Positions 1 through 5,999 of a stretch of 9,520 nucleotides of DNA are shown here, one piece after another. The position numbers were made by a program, and so were the translations under genes. The notes under the pieces were generated by a model. The model saw only the letters and a list, made by a program, of their open reading frames with translations, was not told where the DNA came from and made no database searches. The stretch is taken from contig JAOUDE010000086.1 in NCBI GenBank assembly GCA_029859455.1, forward strand, positions 1 through 9,520, in the 5' to 3' direction. Each line of letters begins with the position of its first letter. Within the stretch, counting starts at the first letter, position 1. The DNA comes from Ignavibacteria bacterium (lineage in GTDB: Bacteria; Bacteroidota; Ignavibacteria; UBA10030; UBA6906).

Positions 1-298
1 CCGCATCTGTGAGTCCACGCGGCATGAAGCCCTGCTTAGCAGGAGGAGTCTCAACCCGACCTCATCATCGCAGTCGAATCCCGGACTCGCGAACGGGGCT
101 CAAATCACGACATGAACCTACAGGCGCCTCAAACAACCGGCCAGTGCAGACGCCAACGAAGGAAACTGGCAGCAAGAAAGAGCGAGTTGTTTCTTCATCA
201 GTGTCTTTGTATTTTGGTTAGAGTTGGTCAACAAGATGTTGTTCACAACTCTTCTTCCGGTTGACTTTATCCTTCATTGACAATACATCAAGGCCGTG
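1..298. other. Intergenic region without a convincing gene
   Basis: No reading frame here looks like a known protein. A 70-codon plus-strand frame at 9-221 is rich in Arg, Ser, Thr and Pro, lacks hydrophobic periodicity and has no recognisable motif, so it is not annotated. A second frame is open from base 2 to a stop at 113-115; it could be the tail of a gene beginning before the window, but nothing in it is recognisable. A tight inverted repeat at 31-43 (CCTGCT, 1-base loop, AGCAGG) and a larger hairpin at 220-252 are the only structures seen. The ribosome-binding site of the following lipoprotein (AAGG, 290-293) lies at the right edge. Confidence 0.6.
220..252. other. Two-tier hairpin upstream of lipoprotein gene
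   Basis: The outer arms AGAGTTG (220-226) and CAACTCT (246-252) pair perfectly over 7 bp. Inside them CAACA (229-233) and TGTTG (237-241) form a second 5-bp stem with a 3-base loop. Unpaired bases are GT on one side and TTCA on the other. No T-run follows on either strand, so an intrinsic terminator is not supported. It could be the decayed end of an upstream transcript, a protein-binding palindrome, or part of the leader of the lipoprotein mRNA if transcription starts upstream of it. Confidence 0.4.
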
Positions 299-919
299 AT
301 GAAACCCAGACTCCACTATGCTCTTCCATTTCTTGTTCTCCTCGCATCATGCGGAACCACAACTACCACCTTCACCGACACCTGGAAGGACCCGGAGGCG
401 GGTAAGCTCGACTTCAAGAAGGTCCTGACGCTCGTGATCACGGATGAGGACATTATTCAACGATCTGCGGAAACGAAGCTGGCGGAGAATATCACCAGGG
501 CCGAGGCGGTCCCGGCACATAGTTTTCTGACAAAGGAAGACCTCAAGGATGTTGAGAAGGCAAAGGCGAAGGTGGTGGAACGGGGGTTTGACGGTGTTGT
601 TCTGATGCGGATTGTTGCCGTGGACGAGCAGGAGCAATACGTTTCCGGACGCTATATCTCGGATCCCTCTTACGGCTCCTGGGGAACCACAGGTTTCTGG
701 GGGTACTACGGCTATTACCAACCGAGGGTGTATGAACCCGGCTACACTATCTCAAAACAGGTGATCACAATCGAAACGAAGATATTCTCGATCAGGGAGA
801 ATAAGATGATCTGGTCAGGCCTGAGCAGGACACCGCAGCCCTCGTCGGTAAAAGGGCTGGTGGATGATCTCGCAACAGCGGCAGGAAAGAAACTGAGAGA
901 AGAGGGACTCCTCGACTGA
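299..919 (+). CDS. Putative outer-membrane-associated lipoprotein
   Basis: A 206-residue protein of unknown function. Residues 1-17 form a short lipoprotein signal peptide, and the lipobox Leu-Ala-Ser-Cys puts the lipidated cysteine at residue 18. The mature N-terminus is a Thr-rich stretch followed by a WKDP motif (29-32) and a small alternating alpha/beta domain (about 40-110). A Gly/Tyr/Trp-rich loop lies at about 116-142, and a second beta-rich part ends in a Lys-rich helix (about 183-203). The general pattern, including Thr-rich stretch, W-x-DP, beta strands and an 'IWSG' strand, resembles small envelope lipoproteins of the DUF4136 kind, but I cannot assign it with certainty. ATG at 299 was chosen over the adjacent GTG at 296 because AAGG at 290-293 sits 5 bases before it. 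The next gene is convergent, so it appears to be transcribed alone. Confidence 0.85.
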   Translation: MKPRLHYALPFLVLLASCGTTTTTFTDTWKDPEAGKLDFKKVLTLVITDEDIIQRSAETKLAENITRAEAVPAHSFLTKEDLKDVEKAKAKVVERGFDGVVLMRIVAVDEQEQYVSGRYISDPSYGSWGTTGFWGYYGYYQPRVYEPGYTISKQVITIETKIFSIRENKMIWSGLSRTPQPSSVKGLVDDLATAAGKKLREEGLLD

Positions 920-1033
920 GTCACTCAGTGTTGAGTATTCCTGTTGGAATGAAGGATCGAATGTTCGACGGGGAGCCTCCACGAACTGAATAAGCCGGGG
1001 AGTTCGGTGCTCTTTCCTCTTCGTTGCTCTCCC

Positions 1034-1660
1034 CTACCTCAGCCCCCACGTTACACCGAGCCCGTACTCAAACCCGGTCATATTGCCAAGCCCTTCGAGT
1101 CCTTCCGTACTCCCCTCATGATACAGGAAATGGGCATTGTACTTCGCCTGTACTTCGAGACCGATTGGACCGGTAATCGGCAACGTTGCTCCAAACCCAA
1201 CCTGCCAGCCGAACTGCGTCGAGGTCCTGTCCGATTGGAAGTAACCGACGTCGATCTTTGTCGTCACGAAATTGAGTCCGACGTTCAGGAAAAGGAACGG
1301 CATCAATCCGTTTGTGGTGAAATAGTACCGGGGTCCGGCCAGGAGGTGGACCGCACTCAGCTTCTGTCCCGACGGAGTCGCGTTGTCACTCACCTCGTAG
1401 CCCGAGTAGCCAACCTTCAGCATTGCAACAATCTGTTCCGGAAAGTAGTGGCCATAGCTGACATACCCTCCTGCGGCGGATGGAAATATTGGGGAAAGAT
1501 TCCCGAGAGACCGCGTGTAGGTCCCCTCGACAGAAATAAATGAAGAGAGGTCCGAACCTGATTGAGACCGGGCGGATGACGGGAGAATCGCTGTGAGCAG
1601 CAATATCACCACGGTGATCGCTGAGACGCCCATGAGATTTCCAATGGCTGATTTCATCAT
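1034..1660 (-). CDS. Small outer-membrane beta-barrel protein
   Basis: A 208-residue secreted protein. A positively charged start followed by a hydrophobic core (about 11-27) and Ser-Ser-Ala-Arg-Ser forms a type I signal peptide, with cleavage likely near residue 30-33. The rest alternates polar and aromatic/hydrophobic residues in about eight strands separated by Gly-rich turns, typical of an OmpW/OmpX-like or 'outer membrane protein beta-barrel' fold; the last strand ends in a Gly-Val-x-Trp pattern near the C-terminus. The specific ligand or role is not visible. It starts 6 bp after the stop of the DUF3943 gene and probably shares its mRNA with translational coupling. Two consecutive ATG codons (1660 and 1657) exist; the second leaves a more usual gap from the GGAGGA site and may be the true start. 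Confidence 0.82.
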   Translation of the reverse strand: MMKSAIGNLMGVSAITVVILLLTAILPSSARSQSGSDLSSFISVEGTYTRSLGNLSPIFPSAAGGYVSYGHYFPEQIVAMLKVGYSGYEVSDNATPSGQKLSAVHLLAGPRYYFTTNGLMPFLFLNVGLNFVTTKIDVGYFQSDRTSTQFGWQVGFGATLPITGPIGLEVQAKYNAHFLYHEGSTEGLEGLGNMTGFEYGLGVTWGLR

Positions 1661-1666
1661 TCCTCC
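1661..1666 (-). promoter_or_regulatory. Ribosome-binding site filling a 6-bp gene gap
   Basis: On the minus strand the six bases GGAGGA lie exactly between the TAG stop of the DUF3943 gene (1667-1669) and the ATG at 1660. A terminating ribosome would cover this site, which suggests coupled translation of the two envelope proteins. Spacing is zero to the first ATG and three to the second, favouring the second start. Confidence 0.7.
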
Positions 1667-3253
1667 CTACCAGGCGACATATGAAAGGGTGAGCTGGGCG
1701 ATCGGGTTCTTCCGGGCGATATGGTCATCGAACGGCTGCGGAGGGCCCGGGGAGATCGATTCATAGTAGCCTCGTTCGTAGAAACTCTCCCTCCAGTACA
1801 TGGCGAGTGTTAACCCTGCCGAAAGCCTCTCCGAAAGTGGATACCGGAATCCAACCCCGCCAAGATGGAAATTATGCTTCGACTTGGACGGATTACTCTG
1901 TGTCCATATCCAGCCGCCTGTGTACACGAGCGTCAATACAGGCCAGCCGGCGGCAATGAACGAAGCGGCAACCCTCGATCCGACACCGGGGCCAAAGTCA
2001 TAATCACGCCCTTCAACATCGAGATAGTAATCGCTTGGAGTGCCACCCATCAGGATCGCCCGGAGTCCGATTTTCGTCTCCAGATCCCAGGTTTCCGAAA
2101 GCCGGTACCGCGAGAGCCAGTCCGGCGCGACCGAAGTCTGGCCGAATTCAAAGGCGGGGTTGCTCCAGTAGTCATACAACCCGTCCACGACAAGGTAGTG
2201 CGAGGCGTTCTCGCTCTTTGAGAGTTTCCAGCCGTGCAACACACCGTGCACGGTCAAACGGTTCAGCACCCCCGTGGAATCTTTCACTCTGTTCGGGAAG
2301 GCAACGGCTATGTTCATCTGGAACGATGAGAAGGGTGTTTTGTAGTCCCCGCTGAAGACGCTGCCATAGTACATATCGAGCGACACGACCGCTTGTGTCA
2401 CAGCATCCTTTGCGAGGTTCGTTCCATCGGCATCGAGTCTCCTGACGCCAGCCGAAAGGACCGGATAAAACGAACTCGGGTCATGCTCCGGGAGGTTCGC
2501 GAACTGCTTCCCCGTTTCCCCCGTGATGAGGCGGTTGAATCCGCGCACCGGGTTCACGAGCGCGCCGCCGATCTCTCTCCAGACCCTCTCTGATCCCGTG
2601 GCCGTGTTGTCTGTGATGAGCGAAGAAACCCGGTAGAGTCCTTCACCAAAAAATGCCCCTGTCGTTCCCGTGGCAACCCAGTCGTTAAAGGCCGGCCTGA
2701 AGGTCTCGCCGAAAAACTCCCAGAGGGCGCTCCCGGCAAGGGAGAACGGATACGATTCCCAGAAGCTGTAACCGTTTGTCCTGGCAGCATTAAAGAAGAG
2801 CGCGCCGTGGTACGGGTGAGCAAACTGGTTCGTAAGGAAGTTGTCGCCGTCGTATTCCCATGCCTTGCTCAGGTTGTTCCACCAAGTGTCGGCATCGACC
2901 CTTGCCCAATTGTCTTCCGGGTGCTCCCATGTCCGGACATAACGCGCCAAAGCCCAGGGAATGAACTCGAGGATCGCCACCTCGGCAACGGCAAGTCCGA
3001 AGTGCCGGTTCGCCTCGTGGGGAATATAAGAAAGGTCGACCCCCTCTTGAGGAGATCTGAGCGTGATCACCGAAGCTTCCGGTTCCCGGAGTTCCATCGG
3101 GCCAGGCCGGACCGGTGCAGCCATCTCCCCTTCAAAGCCTGTCGCGAGAAGCCGGACTGACTGCCGCGCAAGCTGCTTACTGCCGACAGGAAGTTGCCCG
3201 AACGCTGTGCCGGTCATCGCAAGAACAAGGAGAAACAAAAAAAGCCGGGGCAT
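1667..3253 (-). CDS. DUF3943 domain outer-membrane protein
   Basis: A 528-residue secreted protein. Residues 1-19 are a signal peptide with a likely cut after Phe-Gly (near 19-20). The block around 138-205 has the signature I associate with DUF3943: a His-Pro-Tyr-His-Gly motif (146-150), then FFNAARTNG (153-161), FWES (164-167), Trp-Glu-Phe-Phe-Gly-Glu (178-183), an Asn-Asp pair (190-191) and a GEGLYR segment. The N-terminal half has hydrophobic, possibly membrane-associated helices (about 86-105). From about 260 to the end the chain is a series of amphipathic strands with aromatic girdles, ending in Tyr-Val-Ala-Trp, as in an outer-membrane barrel. Function of the family is unknown to me; the conserved histidines could bind metal or substrate. 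It is the first gene of a two-gene operon with a smaller barrel. No good Shine-Dalgarno site precedes the ATG at 3253. Confidence 0.85.
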   Translation of the reverse strand: MPRLFLFLLVLAMTGTAFGQLPVGSKQLARQSVRLLATGFEGEMAAPVRPGPMELREPEASVITLRSPQEGVDLSYIPHEANRHFGLAVAEVAILEFIPWALARYVRTWEHPEDNWARVDADTWWNNLSKAWEYDGDNFLTNQFAHPYHGALFFNAARTNGYSFWESYPFSLAGSALWEFFGETFRPAFNDWVATGTTGAFFGEGLYRVSSLITDNTATGSERVWREIGGALVNPVRGFNRLITGETGKQFANLPEHDPSSFYPVLSAGVRRLDADGTNLAKDAVTQAVVSLDMYYGSVFSGDYKTPFSSFQMNIAVAFPNRVKDSTGVLNRLTVHGVLHGWKLSKSENASHYLVVDGLYDYWSNPAFEFGQTSVAPDWLSRYRLSETWDLETKIGLRAILMGGTPSDYYLDVEGRDYDFGPGVGSRVAASFIAAGWPVLTLVYTGGWIWTQSNPSKSKHNFHLGGVGFRYPLSERLSAGLTLAMYWRESFYERGYYESISPGPPQPFDDHIARKNPIAQLTLSYVAW

Positions 3254-3291
3254 AAGACAATCCGATTGAGGAGAAGAGCGGTTGGATGATT

Positions 3292-3322
3292 AAAACATAG
3301 AGAATGGAATCAACTCCCGCAA
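3292..3322 (-). promoter_or_regulatory. Possible Bacteroidota-type promoter for DUF3943 operon
   Basis: On the minus strand TTG (3322-3320), a 20-base spacer and TATGTTTT (3299-3292) resemble the Bacteroidota pattern of a TTG-containing -33 element and TAnnTTTG -7 element, with one mismatch in the last base. It lies about 40 bases upstream of the DUF3943 start codon. The match is short and could be chance. Confidence 0.25.
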
Positions 3323-3482
3323 GACCCCGGAGATCCATTCATCTGCTAAACCGAGAATCACCGAAGGCCGGGAGGATTGAACAGCTGTCTCTGCAAACCA
3401 GGGGAACAAGGATGTCGCTTGTCGATTCTCACCTTGGCAGACAAGGGAAGAATGAATTGGCACGTCTGAACGCAGCTAAGGA

Positions 3483-3743
3483 ATGGGCGGGTTACTCCAT
3501 CACCCCTTGATTAACAGTGTTCAATCGTTGCCCGAGCAGAGCCAGGTAACGCTGAGAGTCTACAACGTCATTGGGCAGGAGGTTGCAACAGTGACGGAGG
3601 GGATTCAGAATGCAGGATACCGGGAAACGGAATGGGATCCGGGCGAGGTGGCAAGCGGGGTGTATCTGTACCGAATCGAAGCGCGGTCAGCGAGCTCGGA
3701 TCAGGTCTTCGTTCGTTCGAAGAAGATGCTGCTGATCAGGTAG
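3483..3743 (+). pseudogene. Orphan type IX secretion sorting domain fragment
   Basis: The reading frame encodes 86 residues. From about residue 14 onward it matches the C-terminal Por-secretion/FlgD-like Ig domain seen at the ends of secreted proteins in FCB bacteria: Leu-Pro-Glu-Gln-Ser, then VTLRVYNVIGQEVATV (22-37), a W-D/N-P-G-x-x-A-S-G-V-Y-x-Y-R block (51-64) and the terminal KKMLLIR. The usual preceding NPFNP-type turn is missing or degraded, there is no signal peptide, and no passenger domain is readable in the roughly 230 bases upstream in any frame. In intact genes this domain is only the last 80-90 residues of a far longer protein, and it directs the protein across the outer membrane. 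I therefore read it as a remnant of a deleted secreted protein; a short expressed peptide is possible but unlikely. Confidence 0.7.
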
Positions 3744-3758
3744 AACACAGCAGAGATG

Positions 3759-3797
3759 ATCGACACTCATCGGAGCGGTTACTGTGAATCTGTCGAT
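3759..3797. repeat. Inverted repeat between convergent gene ends
   Basis: ATCGACA (3759-3765) and TGTCGAT (3791-3797) form perfect 7-bp arms separated by 25 bases. The repeat lies between the end of the sorting-domain fragment on the plus strand and the end of the Spy-like gene on the minus strand. It could act as a weak bidirectional terminator, but there is no T-run on either side. Confidence 0.3.
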
Positions 3798-3848
3798 ACT
3801 CCTTCGCACCCGCAGGGTACTGAACAGCTCTTTTGGGATGATCGAATC

Positions 3849-4337
3849 TCAGTAGACCTCGCCGGTCTGAAGATCGGCGTGCCCGCGAGTCCCATTGCGC
3901 TTCCCACAATCATGGAGGGAACGGCCGTCCCGATTCATCGGATGATTCCCCCGTGCACGGCCGCGATGGTGCTCCCTCCAGGTTTCTTTCTGCTGCGGAT
4001 CAAGAATCTCCTCTACGTTAAAAAGATGGTCGAGAGTGAGGAGGTTGAGCTGATGCCGGAGATCGGAGATCTCTCTCATCTTGGCGGTGATTGCTGACCT
4101 GTCCGGTATCCCGGCATCCATCAGTTGCTCCAGGTCGATCTGTGCCAGGCGGATTTCCGATTGTTGCCGGACCATGCTCTTCCTGTGTGCGGTCGTCAAC
4201 TCTGTGAACTGACGCTCCTGGACATCAGTCAGATTGAGGCGGCTAATCAGGCCCCGTCCCTCCCCGCCGCCCGGGGGCTGTGCCTGAGCGGCAAGACTGA
4301 GAAAGCCGATCATCAATACTGCACGATTCCACATCAT
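3849..4337 (-). CDS. Spy/CpxP-like (LTXXQ) periplasmic protein
   Basis: A 162-residue secreted protein. Residues 1-19 form a signal peptide ending Ala-Gln-Ala, leaving a Pro/Gly-rich mature N-terminus. The first LTXXQ motif is Leu-Thr-Asp-Val-Gln at 36-40, and a degenerate second copy, Leu-Asp-Pro-Gln-Gln, is at 112-116; between them are charged amphipathic helices (about 41-70 and 81-110). This is the layout of the Spy/CpxP/heavy-metal-sensor family, whose members act in the periplasm as chaperones or stress and metal sensors. The C-terminal 40 residues are basic and carry His123, His124, His132, His142, Cys144 and His153, which might bind metal, but the tail does not look conserved. It lies 42 bp downstream of the SRPBCC-like gene on the same strand, so the two probably share a transcript. 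No sigma/anti-sigma or two-component partner is present. Confidence 0.8.
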   Translation of the reverse strand: MMWNRAVLMIGFLSLAAQAQPPGGGEGRGLISRLNLTDVQERQFTELTTAHRKSMVRQQSEIRLAQIDLEQLMDAGIPDRSAITAKMREISDLRHQLNLLTLDHLFNVEEILDPQQKETWREHHRGRARGNHPMNRDGRSLHDCGKRNGTRGHADLQTGEVY

Positions 4338-4342
4338 TTCGT

Positions 4343-4348
4343 CTCCTT
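4343..4348 (-). promoter_or_regulatory. Strong Shine-Dalgarno site of Spy-like gene
   Basis: The minus strand reads AAGGAG with 5 bases to the ATG at 4337 and 8 bases to the second ATG at 4334. Either start is workable and both keep the signal peptide. Confidence 0.7.
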
Positions 4349-4379
4349 TTGGGTTCGTCCCGGAAGGAAGTTCACATCC

Positions 4380-4883
4380 TTAGACAACACGTTCCTCCCG
4401 CGGTTTAACCACACCACTCTGTTTCTCGGCATGGTATTTCACGGCATGGAGAAAACGTTTCCGCAGCAAGGTGCTGGGAGGTCGGACAAGAAACCAGTAC
4501 AGAGAGAATTTCCGACGCGACGAACGATCATGAATGTGAATCCGTGTTTCTGTCTCGAGTACCACGCTTCCTTCTTCAGGTCTGACATTGAAACCGATCA
4601 CAATTGCGGCATGTTCTCCGTCAATCATCGACAGCCACGAACGTCGGTCCTCACACGGCACAAGACCGCCGGATGGATGCCATGGCTTTCCGAGTAAACC
4701 GAACACAACATGGCGAGGTGGCTTTTCTTCAAGGAGAATGAACCGATGATGGGCGAAAAACCCGCGGATCGTTCCACGAGGCTTCATCCCCCTGAGACGC
4801 AGCAGAGCATTGGCGATACGGTCAGACACCGGGCCGTCCATCAGCGCGGCATACACCCTGTCCGGTGTACTTGCAATGCGCAC
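4380..4883 (-). CDS. SRPBCC-like (START/Bet v1-type) protein
   Basis: The frame from GTG 4883 gives 167 residues. The opening Val/Met-Arg-Ile-Ala-Ser-Thr-Pro-Asp-Arg-Val-Tyr-Ala-Ala-Leu is the first strand and helix of SRPBCC-superfamily proteins. The middle carries 'GLLGKPW' and 'AAIVIGFNVRPE' strands, then a Thr-rich strand with ETETRIHIHD, and the end is an amphipathic helix with many basic residues (about 131-150). The family forms a hydrophobic pocket for lipids or other small ligands; the ligand here is unknown. The real start is probably upstream: the same frame stays open back to a TGA at 4973-4971, and the extra residues (FLDPILLRYLPRWSWSTRTS) run smoothly into the domain, while the GTG has no ribosome-binding site. 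No ATG, GTG or TTG exists in that extension, but a CTG at 4940 has AAGGTG 5 bases ahead. It leads a likely operon with the Spy-like gene. Confidence 0.72.
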   Translation of the reverse strand: MRIASTPDRVYAALMDGPVSDRIANALLRLRGMKPRGTIRGFFAHHRFILLEEKPPRHVVFGLLGKPWHPSGGLVPCEDRRSWLSMIDGEHAAIVIGFNVRPEEGSVVLETETRIHIHDRSSRRKFSLYWFLVRPPSTLLRKRFLHAVKYHAEKQSGVVKPREERVV

Positions 4884-4945
4884 CGATGTCCGGGTAGACC
4901 AGGACCATCGTGGAAGATATCGGAGAAGGATCGGATCCAGAAAGA

Positions 4946-4951
4946 CACCTT
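4946..4951 (-). promoter_or_regulatory. Candidate ribosome-binding site for an upstream CTG start
   Basis: On the minus strand AAGGTG is followed by TCTTT and then CTG (4940-4938), in frame with the SRPBCC-like protein. It would add 19 residues before the GTG at 4883. It is the only Shine-Dalgarno-like site seen near this gene. Confidence 0.4.
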
Positions 4952-4983
4952 GTTTATTGAATATAATAACTCACAACCAAGAT

Positions 4984-5020
4984 AGGGCCAGTCCGGAAAT
5001 GGACTGTTCCCTCTTTTTTT
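4984..5020 (+). terminator. Intrinsic terminator with no obvious upstream gene
   Basis: AGGG (4984-4987) and CAGTCC (4989-4994) pair with GGACTG (5001-5006) and CCCT (5009-5012), with a 6-base loop. Seven T residues follow at 5014-5020. Only the plus strand has the T-run, so it terminates rightward transcription. The genes to its left all point left, so it either ends a short RNA starting near the TATAAT at 4962-4967 or acts as a leader attenuator of the MscS-family gene 89 bp downstream. Confidence 0.7.
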
Positions 5021-5034
5021 GATACCATTCAGCC

Positions 5035-5084
5035 GGCCTCAGTTACTTCCTCATTACAAACCGGGTTGCCGGAGGCCACTTTTT
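5035..5084 (+). promoter_or_regulatory. Second hairpin in the leader of the MscS-family gene
   Basis: GGCCTC (5035-5040) can pair with GAGGCC (5072-5077), followed by five T residues at 5080-5084. A smaller stem, CCGG-GTTG-CCGG (5061-5072), overlaps the right arm and is mutually exclusive with it in part. With the terminator just upstream this makes a structured leader of about 100 bases. A switch between structures is only a suggestion. Confidence 0.3.
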
Positions 5085-5108
5085 CCCTTACCAGTATGAA
5101 GTGAATCC

Positions 5109-5999
5109 ATGCAGGAAGAACTTTCCCGATTGTTGTTCGACCCGACGGTTGGGAAGCTGATCGGCCTCGCAATTGGCCTTCTGATCGTTGTCGTGCTGCA
5201 CCGCCTTGTCAACAAGGGGATCGGAAAGTATCTCAGTGAGAACGAAACGAGATACCGCGCGCGCAAATTCTCGACCTTCCTTGCCTATCTCGCCGGTATC
5301 GTTGTCCTTCTGCTGGTCTTCAGTGACAAGCTGGGTGGGCTGACTGTTGCCCTGGGAGTCGCAGGCGCCGGCATCGCGTTTGCCCTGCAGGAAGTGATTG
5401 CCAGCGTCGCAGGCTGGGTCGCCATTACCTTTGCCCGATTCTACAATACCGGGGACAGAGTCCAGCTCGGCGGCATCAAAGGTGATGTCATCGACATCGG
5501 TGTTCTCAGAACAACCCTGATGGAGATTGGTGACTGGGTAAAGGGTGATCTCTACAATGGCCGTGTCGTGCGGGTCGCAAACAGTTTTGTCTTCAAGGAA
5601 CCGGTGTTCAACTACTCAGGAGACTTTCCGTTTCTCTGGGATGAAGTTACGATTCCGGTTCGCTACGGGAGCGATCTCTCGAAGGCGCGCTCGGTCCTCG
5701 AAGCCGCAGCAAAGGACATCGTTGGAGAGTATGTTCCGACGGCGCGTGCGGCATGGCAAGCGATGGTGAAGAAGTACCTGATCGAAGACGCCAGCGTCGA
5801 GCCGATGGTCACGCTTGTCGCGAACGACAACTGGGTGGAGTTTACACTCCGCTACGTTGTGGATTTCAAGCGAAGGCGGACGACAAAAGACCTCCTGTTC
5901 CAGAGAGTTCTCGCCGAGGTCGACAAGCTGGAATCGGTGACCCTTGCTTCAGCAACATTCGAAGTTGTCGGGATTCCGGATGTGCGCCTGCGGCAGTAA
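5109..5999 (+). CDS. MscS-family mechanosensitive ion channel
   Basis: A 296-residue inner-membrane protein, close to the 286 residues of E. coli MscS. Hydrophobic segments at about 16-34 and 55-73 correspond to TM1 and TM2. The Gly/Ala-rich helix at about 77-109 corresponds to the pore-lining TM3, including AxGxxGxGIAFALQEVIAS with the Ala/Gly packing pattern. It is followed by the beta-domain motif FYNTGDRVQLGGIKGDV (111-127) and a cytoplasmic alpha/beta domain to the end. Such channels open under membrane tension and release solutes on hypo-osmotic shock. Where classical MscS has the Val-x-Pro-Asn sequence, this protein has RVVRVANSFVFKEPVFNYS (152-170), a feature of a divergent branch. 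The ATG at 5109 has only a weak upstream site (GAAG). The last 17 codons including the stop overlap antisense the 3' end of ppk1. A structured leader with a terminator precedes it. Confidence 0.92.
   Translation: MQEELSRLLFDPTVGKLIGLAIGLLIVVVLHRLVNKGIGKYLSENETRYRARKFSTFLAYLAGIVVLLLVFSDKLGGLTVALGVAGAGIAFALQEVIASVAGWVAITFARFYNTGDRVQLGGIKGDVIDIGVLRTTLMEIGDWVKGDLYNGRVVRVANSFVFKEPVFNYSGDFPFLWDEVTIPVRYGSDLSKARSVLEAAAKDIVGEYVPTARAAWQAMVKKYLIEDASVEPMVTLVANDNWVEFTLRYVVDFKRRRTTKDLLFQRVLAEVDKLESVTLASATFEVVGIPDVRLRQ

Noticed and set aside
261..289. Promoter-like TTGACT with 17-base spacer and TACATC before the lipoprotein gene
   Set aside because: The -10 matches at only three of six positions, and the implied transcription start would fall at the start codon, removing the ribosome-binding site.
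915..929. 15-bp palindrome ACTGAG-TCA-CTCAGT spanning the lipoprotein stop codon
   Set aside because: The stem is only 6 bp with a 3-base loop, no T-run follows, and it includes coding bases, so a terminator is not supported.
964..1034. GC-rich short inverted repeats between the convergent lipoprotein and barrel genes
   Set aside because: Arms such as GTTCG/CGAAC and GGGGAG/CTCCCC are short, widely spaced and lack T-runs. They are expected by chance in GC-rich sequence.
1007..1543. A 178-codon plus-strand open frame
   Set aside because: It is antisense to the beta-barrel gene, lacks a signal peptide or domain, and has a composition typical of a shadow frame.
3304..3510. A 68-codon frame ahead of the sorting-domain fragment
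   Set aside because: It is in a different frame from the fragment, shows no similarity to a secreted passenger, has no signal peptide and contains no motif I recognise.
4125..4697. A 190-codon plus-strand open frame
   Set aside because: It runs antisense across two minus-strand genes and their gap, and shows no domain pattern.
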